5,472 nt of DNA from Aquiflexum sp041749095 (lineage in GTDB: Bacteria; Bacteroidota; Bacteroidia; Cytophagales; Cyclobacteriaceae). Under the pieces are notes generated by a model. The model was not told the origin of the DNA, made no database searches, and saw only the letters and a list, made by a program, of their open reading frames with translations. The stretch covers positions 1 through 5,472 of the forward strand of contig NZ_JBGTCA010000250.1 of assembly GCF_041749095.1 (NCBI RefSeq). The letters are read 5' to 3'. Below, in pieces: positions 1 through 5,461 of the stretch. The position numbers and the translations under genes were made by a program. Position 1 is the first letter of the stretch. Every line of letters starts with the position of its first letter.

Positions 1-757
1 GTTTCCGGAGAAGATTGCTGCTTCTATAGAGCGGTATAGGTTCAGGGAAGCTTTGTCGATTGTGATGGACTTTGCTAGAACAGGCAATAAATATCTGGCT
101 GAAACTGAACCCTGGAAAACCATCAAAGAGGACAAAGAAAGAACAGGTACAATCCTGAACATTGCGCTGAATATTGCCGCAAATCTTGCGATTGTGGCAG
201 AACCTTTTCTTCCATTCACATCAGACAAAATATATGGTATGTTCAATCTGGAAGGTTTGGGCTGGGAACAGGCCGGAAACGGTGATTTATTAGAGATTGG
301 AATCAGCATCAATCCTGCGGCACTTCTTTTTGATAAAATTGAAGACAGTGCGGTGGAAGCCCAGGTCAATAAATTATTGGAATCCAAAAAGCAAAATGAA
401 CTGGCCAATGCGGTAGCTGCCCCGATGAAGGACATCATCACCTATGACGATTTTGCAAAGTTGGATATGCGGGTAGTGAAAGTGCTGACCGCCGAACCCA
501 TGCCCAAATCCAAAAAACTTTTGCGGCTAACGGTGGAAACAGGCTTGGGTGTGAAAACCGTTTTGAGCGGAGTAGCAGAACATTTCAAGCCTGAGGATTT
601 GATTGGAAAACAAGTGACCATGTTGATCAATCTTGCGCCAAGGAAGATGATGGGGGTGGATTCTGAAGGGATGATTTTGATGGCGGAAGATAGGGATGGC
701 AGGCTTAGGCTTTTGCAGCCTAATGAAGCGACCGCGAGTGGTTCTACGATTTCCTGA
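1..757 (+). CDS. metG: Methionyl-tRNA synthetase, C-terminal part (cut by left window edge)
   Basis: Charges tRNA-Met with methionine in the cytoplasm. The reading frame is open through the left edge (first whole codon at base 2), giving 251 visible residues, so the catalytic Rossmann domain with its HIGH and KMSKS motifs lies outside the window. Visible residues 1 to about 110 match the helical anticodon-binding domain, including the ETEPWK segment (about 34-39), whose Pro-Trp corresponds to the tryptophan that reads the CAU anticodon in E. coli MetRS, and EPFLPFTSDKI (about 67-77). A charged linker follows. Residues about 146-251 form a Trbp111/EMAP-II type OB-fold tRNA-binding domain, with LDMRVVKV, LSGVAEHF, APRKMMG and SEGMIL. 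This fused C-terminal domain is usual in Bacteroidota MetRS. A TTG at 53 is not the start, because homologous sequence continues upstream of it. The gene ends at TGA 755-757, followed by a terminator. Identification is very secure. Confidence 0.97.
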   Translation, partial: FPEKIAASIERYRFREALSIVMDFARTGNKYLAETEPWKTIKEDKERTGTILNIALNIAANLAIVAEPFLPFTSDKIYGMFNLEGLGWEQAGNGDLLEIGISINPAALLFDKIEDSAVEAQVNKLLESKKQNELANAVAAPMKDIITYDDFAKLDMRVVKVLTAEPMPKSKKLLRLTVETGLGVKTVLSGVAEHFKPEDLIGKQVTMLINLAPRKMMGVDSEGMILMAEDRDGRLRLLQPNEATASGSTIS

Positions 758-777
758 TCACCAAATAGCGTAATGAT

Positions 778-812
778 AAGCTTTGGGTCTTAATTGATCT
801 AAAGCTTTTTTT
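778..812 (+). terminator. Intrinsic (rho-independent) terminator of metG
   Basis: A 12-base arm (778-789, AAGCTTTGGGTC) pairs along its full length with 796-807 (GATCTAAAGCTT), with two G-U wobbles and a 6-nt loop (790-795). A T run to 812 follows at once. It starts 20 bases after the metG stop codon, so it should end that transcript and isolate the downstream operon. The reverse strand lacks an equally good T tract, so I read it as a + strand terminator. Confidence 0.85.
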
Positions 813-971
813 GTGTGTTTTAAGAATAGGTCAATTCGATATCCTTGATTGTGTGTTTTTTTTATCCCCAAAGTTTTAAGCCTCAAATAACATGGATTCT
901 GTAAATAAACTGTTTGGTTTTGGATTTTAATGATATCAATTTGGATATGTTATTATAATTGAGTTGATTTT

Positions 972-1003
972 TTTGTTTGACTTTTTTAAAAACACTATAT
1001 TCA
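972..1003 (+). promoter_or_regulatory. Candidate Bacteroidota-type promoter for the ATP-grasp/Anbu operon
   Basis: TTTG at 972-975 is followed, after 20 bases, by TATATTCA at 996-1003. This resembles the Bacteroidota sigma pattern TTTG-N19..21-TAnnTTTG; the -7 box matches 4 of its 6 fixed positions. Transcription would start near 1010, giving a leader of about 30 nt. Two copies of TATAATTGA (954-962 and 1015-1023) also resemble -7 boxes but have no well-placed -33 element. The whole region is AT-rich, so chance matches are likely. Some promoter is expected here because a terminator closes metG. Confidence 0.35.
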
Positions 1004-1010
1004 AGAATAT
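997..1010. promoter_or_regulatory. Small palindrome overlapping the candidate -7 box
   Basis: ATATTC (997-1002) and GAATAT (1005-1010) form a perfect inverted repeat around AA, ending 28 bases before the ATP-grasp start codon and overlapping the candidate -7 box. It has the size of a half-site pair for a dimeric regulator. In such AT-rich sequence a 6-2-6 palindrome can easily arise by chance, and no regulator gene is nearby, so an operator role is only a possibility. Confidence 0.2.
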
Positions 1011-1038
1011 CATCTATAATTGAACAAATTTTAAATCT

Positions 1039-2466
1039 ATGGAAACAAATCAATACCAAGTTGGGGGGAATTATGACGAAATGTTTGCTGATGAGGTTAA
1101 TTGTAGGAGTCATTATCAGGATTTTTTAAACATTTTGAAGAAAACCTCCTCAAAAAGAATGTCACATTTACAATTTTCTGCAAATAAGACTCAAGTTGCC
1201 ATGGGAATGACTTTTAATGTTTACCATGATAATCAGGGAACAGAAAAGATTTTGCACCTTGATATTATCCCAAGAATTATCCCGAATAAGGAATGGATCA
1301 AATTGGAAGCAGGATTAAAACAAAGGATTCACGCTCTGAACCTATTCCTTCAGGATATTTATAATGACAGGAAAATATTAAAGGACAAGGTTGTTCCGGA
1401 GGAATTGATCCTTAAATCCAAAGATTACCTCGAACCTTGTATAGGCCTGACCCCACCCAAGGGTATTTGGTGCCATATAACCGGTACGGACCTTGTCAGG
1501 GACAAGAATGGTGAATATTACATTTTGGAAGATAATCTACGCTGCCCGTCCGGAGTATCCTATATGCTGGAAAGTCGGGAGATCATCAAAAGAGCATATC
1601 CCGACCTCTTCAATCAGCTTGGCGTAATGCCGGTTTCAGATTATCCGACCAAGTTGCTGAAAATGCTGCAGTTTTTATCCAACAAACCCAATCCTGTTGT
1701 AGGGGTTTTAACTCCCGGGATTTACAATTCGGCATATTATGAGCATTCATACCTAGCCCTGCAAATGGGAGTGGAATTGGTGTCAGGAGTAGATCTGATT
1801 GCTAAAAACAATAAGGTCTTTATGCAGACTACTAAGGGGTTGGAGCAAATAGATGTGTTATATAGAAGAATTGACGATACATTTTTAGATCCTTTGGCAT
1901 TCAATCCCGATTCGATGCTGGGGGTGCCCGGTTTGTTTGAGGCATATAAAGCTGGTAATATAGCGATGGCCAATGCCCCCGGTACAGGCGTGGCTGACGA
2001 TAAAGCAGTCTATGCCTACGTTCCCAGGATAATCAAGTACTATCTGGATGAGGAACCGATTTTAAATAATGTGCCTACTTACCTGTGCAGAGAAGAAAAG
2101 GACAGAAATTATGTACTGGAAAATATAGAACAATTGGTTGTAAAAGAAACCAATGCAGCGGGAGGTTATGGTATGCTGATAGGCCCAAAAGCCTCTAAAG
2201 AAGAACATGACAAATTCCGTGGATTGATCAAAGGTAACCCCACCAATTATATAGCCCAACCCACCTTGTCTCTTTCCACAGTTCCGACTTTGACCGACGA
2301 GGGGATTGAAGGCCGCCATGTGGACTTAAGACCATATATACTTTATGGTGAAGAGATTGAAGTCATTCCCGGCGCACTCACCAGAGTGGCCCTGACCAAA
2401 GGTTCCCTTGTAGTCAACAGCTCCCAAGGCGGTGGCAGTAAGGATACATGGGTGCTGTATAAGTAA
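1039..2466 (+). CDS. Circularly permuted ATP-grasp protein (COG2308 / DUF404-DUF407 family)
   Basis: A 475-residue cytoplasmic protein without signal peptide or membrane segment. ATP-grasp enzymes use ATP to join a carboxylate to an amine; this permuted branch is predicted to make peptide or amide bonds, substrate unknown. Recognisable blocks are YDEMF (12-16), GMTFNVY (56-62), DIIPRIIP (75-82), the HALNLFLQDIY helix (98-108), ITGTDLVRD (147-155), ILEDNLRCPSGVSY (162-175), a second region with VGVLTPG (221-227), LYRRIDDTFLDP (274-285), GNIAMANAPGTGVADDK (306-322), then KETNAAGGYGMLIGP (369-383), a glycine-rich candidate nucleotide loop, RHVDLRPYI (426-434) and GGGSKDTWVL (464-473). The acidic and basic residues in ILEDNLR and VDLRP are likely metal/ATP ligands by family analogy. 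Length is about normal for the family. ATG 1039 gives the usual N-terminus just ahead of YDEMF; no Shine-Dalgarno sequence is visible. The stop codon abuts a heptamer repeat array. Family assignment is firm, biochemical role unproven. Confidence 0.93.
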   Translation: METNQYQVGGNYDEMFADEVNCRSHYQDFLNILKKTSSKRMSHLQFSANKTQVAMGMTFNVYHDNQGTEKILHLDIIPRIIPNKEWIKLEAGLKQRIHALNLFLQDIYNDRKILKDKVVPEELILKSKDYLEPCIGLTPPKGIWCHITGTDLVRDKNGEYYILEDNLRCPSGVSYMLESREIIKRAYPDLFNQLGVMPVSDYPTKLLKMLQFLSNKPNPVVGVLTPGIYNSAYYEHSYLALQMGVELVSGVDLIAKNNKVFMQTTKGLEQIDVLYRRIDDTFLDPLAFNPDSMLGVPGLFEAYKAGNIAMANAPGTGVADDKAVYAYVPRIIKYYLDEEPILNNVPTYLCREEKDRNYVLENIEQLVVKETNAAGGYGMLIGPKASKEEHDKFRGLIKGNPTNYIAQPTLSLSTVPTLTDEGIEGRHVDLRPYILYGEEIEVIPGALTRVALTKGSLVVNSSQGGGSKDTWVLYK

Positions 2467-2504
2467 GCAGTGGTCAGTGGTCAGTGGTCAGTAAGCAGTG
2501 GTCA
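2463..2504. repeat. Heptanucleotide tandem array, unit CAGTGGT
   Basis: Consecutive 7-bp units from 2468: CAGTGGT, CAGTGGT, CAGTGGT, CAGTAAG (degenerate), CAGTGGT, then CA and unrelated sequence. A 14-mer, GTAAGCAGTGGTCA, occurs at 2463-2476 and again at 2491-2504, exactly four units apart. The first copy contains the TAA stop codon (2464-2466) of the ATP-grasp gene, so the repeat-derived sequence reaches right up to, and includes, the end of the coding region. The array is not self-complementary. Confidence 0.9.
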
Positions 2505-2521
2505 AGTAGGTTCAAATTATT

Positions 2522-2549
2522 CCGTCTTCCGTCTTCGGTCTTCCTTCTC
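2522..2549. repeat. Heptanucleotide tandem array, unit CCGTCTT
   Basis: Four 7-bp units: CCGTCTT, CCGTCTT, CGGTCTT and a decayed CCTTCTC. The sequence is unrelated to the preceding CAGTGGT array, from which it is separated by 19 bases, but has the same period. On the top strand it is a pyrimidine-rich tract. There is no coding potential. Confidence 0.8.
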
Positions 2550-2550
2550 A

Positions 2551-2566
2551 CCCCGATAGCTTTCGG
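2551..2566. repeat. Imperfect palindrome of the GATAGCTATC type
   Basis: CCGATAGCTTTCGG (2553-2566) is a 14-bp palindrome broken by one symmetric mismatch. With its upstream C residues it shares CCCGATAGCT and TCG with the perfect palindrome at 5378-5389, so the two look like members of one dispersed family. There is no T tract and the loop would be minimal, so it is not a convincing terminator. It sits between two heptamer arrays. Confidence 0.6.
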
Positions 2567-2572
2567 TACTAA

Positions 2573-2614
2573 AATCTACAATCTAAAATCTAACATCTAA
2601 ATTCTAAAATTAAA
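2573..2614. repeat. Heptanucleotide tandem array, unit AATCTAA
   Basis: Six successive 7-bp units reach to one base before the alpha-E start codon: AATCTAC, AATCTAA, AATCTAA, CATCTAA, ATTCTAA, AATTAAA. Decay increases toward the gene. This AT-rich array occupies the position of the ribosome binding region of the alpha-E gene, and no Shine-Dalgarno sequence is present. An unstructured A-rich leader of this kind may itself help initiation in Bacteroidota; that is inference. Confidence 0.8.
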
Positions 2615-2615
2615 C

Positions 2616-3596
2616 ATGCTAAGTAGAGTTGCAAATTCCATTTATTGGCTTGGTAGGTACCTGGAAAGGGCTGAAAATTATTCCAGGTTCATTGATGTCA
2701 ATTTTAACCTGATGCTGGACTTGCCTCCGGATCTTAAAGAACAGTGGGAACCTTTGGTGTTTGCCACCGGCGATGGTCAATTGTACACTTCAAAACACAA
2801 AGGATTTGACAGGAAGGAGGTCATTTATTTTTTGACTTTTGATACTGACAATCCAAATTCAATTATCTCTTCAGTTTCTTTTGCAAGGGAAAATGCCAGG
2901 GTAATAAGGGAAAATCTTACAAAAGAAACCTGGGAAAAACTTAATGAGCTTTACCACTTTGTGCTGAAGCGTGCGGGAAAGAAAGATTGGAACAGAGAGG
3001 ATCCCAGGGTGTTTTTTGAAAGTGTGAAAAACCAACTCCTTCTACTCTATGGACTATCGGAAAGTACCGTAGCAAGAACTGAGGGTTGGTATTTCAGGCA
3101 ACTGGGCCTCTATCTAGAGCGTGCGGACAAAACCAGTAGGATTTTGGATGTAAAATACCACATGTTGCTACCTTCTCCCAATATGGTAGGAACACCCCTT
3201 GACTTCTTACATTGGACTGCCTTATTGAAGTCCGTAACAGCTTTTAATACCTACAGAAGACTGTATGGCACCATTGAACCGGACAAGGTGATCAGTTTGC
3301 TCTTTTTGAACAAATATTTTCCCAGGTCTGTATTCTACTGTCTGGTTGAGGCAGAAAACTGCCTCAATAAAATTTCCGGTGGATCAAATGGAGGGATAAG
3401 GAACAGTGCTGAAAATGAAATCGGTGCTTTGAGATCAAAACTTGAGTTTGCAGATGTCAATGAAATCATCAGTAGTGGCCTTCATGAGTACATTGATGAC
3501 CTACAAGTGAAAATAAATAGTATATCAAATAAAATAGATGCCAACTTCTTTCAAATAAAGGATAACTTTGCCAGTCAACATAGTAATCAAGAATGA
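2616..3596 (+). CDS. Alpha-E domain protein (COG2307 / DUF403)
   Basis: A 326-residue, probably all-helical, cytoplasmic protein of unknown biochemical activity, known mainly as the regular partner of circularly permuted ATP-grasp proteins. The start MLSRVANSIYWLGRYLERAE is the hallmark of the family and fixes ATG 2616. The Glu-Arg motif recurs: YLERAENYSR (15-24), ARENARVIREN (90-100) and YLERADKTSRILDV (166-179), the first and third suggesting an internal repeat of the helical unit. RSVFYCL (237-243), another typical block, follows. The last 70 residues are polar and helix-forming (LHEYIDDLQVKI, 289-300) and less conserved-looking. No signal peptide or membrane span. The gene follows the repeat-filled spacer and its stop overlaps the Anbu start by four bases (ATGA, 3593-3596), so Anbu translation is probably coupled to it. 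Family certain; function (substrate carrier, scaffold or second catalytic subunit) is speculation. Confidence 0.93.
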   Translation: MLSRVANSIYWLGRYLERAENYSRFIDVNFNLMLDLPPDLKEQWEPLVFATGDGQLYTSKHKGFDRKEVIYFLTFDTDNPNSIISSVSFARENARVIRENLTKETWEKLNELYHFVLKRAGKKDWNREDPRVFFESVKNQLLLLYGLSESTVARTEGWYFRQLGLYLERADKTSRILDVKYHMLLPSPNMVGTPLDFLHWTALLKSVTAFNTYRRLYGTIEPDKVISLLFLNKYFPRSVFYCLVEAENCLNKISGGSNGGIRNSAENEIGALRSKLEFADVNEIISSGLHEYIDDLQVKINSISNKIDANFFQIKDNFASQHSNQE

Positions 3597-4348
3597 CCTT
3601 TTGCTTAGGAATCAAAACCAAACATGGCTTGATAGGCCTTGCTGACACCAGAATCACATCCGGAAACGAGACTACCACTTCCAAAAAAGTATTTACAGTC
3701 AACCGGGAAAAACATTCTTTTTTCATTATGACTTCCGGATTACGTTCTGTGAGGGATAAAGCCATCACTTACTTTACAGAGGTAATAGAAGAACAGGACC
3801 AAAATTTCAATAAGCTCTACAAAGCTGTCAATGAATTTGGCAATCAGGTCAAGCGGGTGGCCAAGGAAGACAAAGAATACTTAGAGGAGTCGGGTTTATC
3901 ATTTAATCTGTTTTCGGTGATAGGAGGACAACTTGAAGATGACAAAGAACCCAAATTGTACCTTTTATATCCTCAGGGAAATTGGATTGAAATCCGAAAA
4001 GGGACTCCTTTTGTCATCATAGGCAATACCGGTGCGGGAAATCCTGTTTTGAGACGGTCATTGGGATATGATGATTCTCTGGATTATGCATTGAAATGTG
4101 CTTTTTTGGCTTTTGATGCGACCATGATATCTGCCAACGACGTGGATTTTCCATTGGATACTGTCATTCTCGAAAATGATAGTTACCATACCATTGAAAG
4201 GCGGTTTGAGAAGAAAGAATTGGAACATATTTCGGTTTTTTGGAACAGTAGGTTGAAATCAGCCATTCACGAATTGCCGGCAGAAATTTTAAAAAGAGCT
4301 TTTATAGAAGAACCGGAAATGAAAGTGTTTACCAATGGAAGCAAATGA
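3593..4348 (+). CDS. Anbu-type proteasome-fold N-terminal nucleophile hydrolase (COG3484)
   Basis: A 251-residue relative of the 20S proteasome beta subunit and HslV, of the Anbu (ancestral beta subunit) group. Published Anbu structures show open, lock-washer-like rings; I know of no settled physiological substrate. The N-terminus MTFCLGIKTKHGLIGLAD places Thr at position 2, so removal of the initiator Met exposes the catalytic threonine with no propeptide. Further markers are LADTRITSG (16-24) with Asp18, equivalent to proteasome Asp17 after Met removal, and Lys31/Lys32, one of which should match proteasome Lys33. TSGLRSVRDKA (47-57) is a typical glycine turn and helix. GNTGAGNPVLRRSL (144-157) and PLDTVILEND (188-197) cover the C-terminal half of the fold. 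Length is usual for Anbu and longer than HslV. Start and stop codons overlap both neighbours by four bases. HslV is unlikely: the N-terminus differs and no hslU adjoins. Confidence 0.92.
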   Translation: MTFCLGIKTKHGLIGLADTRITSGNETTTSKKVFTVNREKHSFFIMTSGLRSVRDKAITYFTEVIEEQDQNFNKLYKAVNEFGNQVKRVAKEDKEYLEESGLSFNLFSVIGGQLEDDKEPKLYLLYPQGNWIEIRKGTPFVIIGNTGAGNPVLRRSLGYDDSLDYALKCAFLAFDATMISANDVDFPLDTVILENDSYHTIERRFEKKELEHISVFWNSRLKSAIHELPAEILKRAFIEEPEMKVFTNGSK

Positions 4349-5187
4349 AACTCCACATCCAACATCTTACAAAATACCAATATGGGGAGAAAGTTCCGCT
4401 TAATCCACATCAGTTGTTTTTGATTCCCCAGCAGAGAACTTATTTCAAAATCAAAAAAGCGAATTGGAATATTTCCCCTGAACCTGTGGGTAAAAATGAA
4501 AGAATAAATGCCGAGGGCAATCCCTTTTTTCAGGTAGCATTCAACATTGAAACGGATGTTTTGGAGGTCAATGTCGATCTGGAAATTGAAACATTTGACT
4601 TTAATCCTTTTAGTTTTATCCTTTCTCCAAATATTCCTTATCCATTCGATAGTTTTGAATATCACGGAAATACCGGTGAGTTTTTGAGAATATATCAAAA
4701 AGCAGCAAGCGAACCTGAATTGACTGCATTTGGACTTTCCATCATGAGCCAATCTGCTGATATTGTCACTTTTTTGGTCAACCTATTGGATAAAATCCAC
4801 CAAAATTGGATCCATGGATTGCGCTTTGAACCGGGTCTTTTAACACCCATGGAGACATTCTCAAGTAAGGAAGGATCTTGCAGGGATTTGTCATGGATGC
4901 TGATGGCGTTGTTGAGGAATTTGGGTATGGCAACAAGGTTTGTCAGTGGATATGCTTACAATCCTGAATTGGATGCAGGTCATGAGCTTCATGGATGGAT
5001 AGAAGTTTATCTTCCCGGAGCGGGTTGGGTCGGCCTTGATCCGAGCTTGGGGCTTTTCACTGACCATAATTATATACCATTGGCCAGCAGTTTTCATCCC
5101 TCCCATACATTACCGATTTCGGGAACTTATGGAGGATTAGCCGCTTCAAGTTTTACCTCAGAGGTTTGGATTAAGGAGATTAGTTGA
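4345..5187 (+). CDS. Transglutaminase-like cysteine protein (COG1305)
   Basis: A 280-residue papain-fold protein. Residues 1 to about 85 form the bacterial transglutaminase N-terminal beta domain (MKLHIQHLTKYQY start, then LNPHQLFLIP). The core runs from about 140 to 260 and holds the full triad: Cys179 in EGSCRDLSWM, His216 in ELHGWIEVYLPGAGW, Asp232 in GLDPSLG. The tail PLASSFHPSHTLPISGTYGG (245-264) is also characteristic. Such enzymes cleave or exchange amide bonds; in this neighbourhood a peptidase/amidase role acting on the ATP-grasp product is likelier than protein cross-linking, but this is inference. No signal peptide or membrane span, so cytoplasmic like its partners. The ATG at 4345 overlaps the Anbu stop codon (ATGA); a weak GGAAG lies at 4337-4341, close to the start. 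Length is normal and the frame intact. Family assignment firm, substrate unknown. Confidence 0.93.
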   Translation: MKLHIQHLTKYQYGEKVPLNPHQLFLIPQQRTYFKIKKANWNISPEPVGKNERINAEGNPFFQVAFNIETDVLEVNVDLEIETFDFNPFSFILSPNIPYPFDSFEYHGNTGEFLRIYQKAASEPELTAFGLSIMSQSADIVTFLVNLLDKIHQNWIHGLRFEPGLLTPMETFSSKEGSCRDLSWMLMALLRNLGMATRFVSGYAYNPELDAGHELHGWIEVYLPGAGWVGLDPSLGLFTDHNYIPLASSFHPSHTLPISGTYGGLAASSFTSEVWIKEIS

Positions 5188-5211
5188 GTTTGTATTCAGG
5201 GTTATCTTTAC

Positions 5212-5246
5212 TTTGGGATTGCCACGTCACACGGAGGGTTCCCAAA
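5212..5246. repeat. Inverted repeat TTTGGG/CCCAAA
   Basis: TTTGGG (5212-5217) pairs with CCCAAA (5241-5246) across a 23-nt loop containing GCCACGTCACACGG. It begins 25 bases after the last stop codon. The loop sequence resembles a motif, ATTGCCACGTC, that I recall from dispersed repeats in Bacteroidota intergenic regions. There is no T tract, so terminator activity is doubtful. Confidence 0.4.
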
Positions 5247-5263
5247 TTAGAAAGTGATTTATT

Positions 5264-5290
5264 GCTCCCTGCCAAAATGGGCAGGCAAGC
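5264..5290. repeat. GC-rich hairpin CCTGCC/GGCAGG
   Basis: CCTGCC (5268-5273) pairs with GGCAGG (5280-5285) around a 6-nt loop. An outer GCT (5264-5266) can pair with AGC (5288-5290) past a small internal loop. It is the most stable-looking stem after the operon, but no U-rich tail follows on either strand. It could stall transcription or protect the 3' end of the mRNA, or be a repeat remnant. Confidence 0.45.
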
Positions 5291-5363
5291 TACCATTGAC
5301 AGATTTAGAAATTAATGGTTTAGAACTATGAATAGCATTCAAATCTTGTAAATGACTTTGCCT

Positions 5364-5400
5364 TGTCACCTCGATCCCGATAGCTATCGTGGAGAGAGGT
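5364..5400. repeat. Dispersed palindromic repeat with CGATAGCTATCG core
   Basis: The core CGATAGCTATCG (5378-5389) is a perfect 12-bp palindrome. It is nested in a longer stem: TCC (5375-5377) pairs with GGA (5391-5393) past a one-base bulge, and ACCTC (5368-5372) pairs with GAGGT (5396-5400). The outer parts, TGTCACCTCGA and TGGAGAG-AGGTC, resemble a repeat frequent in Bacteroidota intergenic DNA, as I recall it. The core matches the imperfect palindrome at 2553-2566. Confidence 0.65.
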
Positions 5401-5412
5401 CTATGGCCTGAT

Positions 5413-5461
5413 GTCATTACCAATTCTGAACATTTTAATAATGTTGGGGACTCAGAATGAC
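5413..5461. repeat. Nested inverted repeat with GTCATT/AATGAC ends
   Basis: ATTCTG (5423-5428) pairs with CAGAAT (5453-5458), continuing inside with AACATT (5429-5434) and AATGTT (5440-5445) around a 5-nt loop, with a 7-nt bulge (5446-5452). GTCATT (5413-5418) is complementary to AATGAC (5456-5461), an alternative outer pairing. Read on the minus strand, the right end is GTCATTCTGAG, a repeat terminus I recall as common in this phylum. It may continue beyond the window. Confidence 0.5.

Noticed and set aside
53..757. A short stand-alone protein starting at TTG 53
   Set aside because: The frame is open to base 2 and the upstream codons continue the MetRS anticodon-binding domain, so this is the 3' part of metG.
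883..1113. Reverse-strand frame of 76 codons across the operon control region
   Set aside because: Low-complexity, AT-driven translation with no recognisable motif; it overlaps the well-supported ATP-grasp start.
1039..2466. Glutathionylspermidine synthase
   Set aside because: Although it too has an ATP-grasp fold, the visible blocks and the alpha-E/transglutaminase context fit COG2308, and no amidase domain is fused.
2551..2566. Terminator between the ATP-grasp and alpha-E genes
   Set aside because: The palindrome is short with a mismatch, would have almost no loop, and is not followed by a T run.
2463..2614. CRISPR array
   Set aside because: Units are 7 bp in direct contact without spacers, and no cas gene is near; these are simple tandem repeats.
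3469..3768. Reverse-strand frame of 99 codons opposite the alpha-E/Anbu junction
   Set aside because: Shadow of two real genes; composition and sequence show no domain.
3593..4348. HslV or a classical 20S proteasome beta subunit
   Set aside because: The MTFC start, LADTRITSG block, length and neighbours fit Anbu; no hslU, ATPase or alpha subunit gene is adjacent.
4267..4752. Reverse-strand frame of 161 codons opposite the Anbu/transglutaminase junction
   Set aside because: It lies antisense to two conserved coding regions and resembles no known protein; the opposite frames carry the family motifs.
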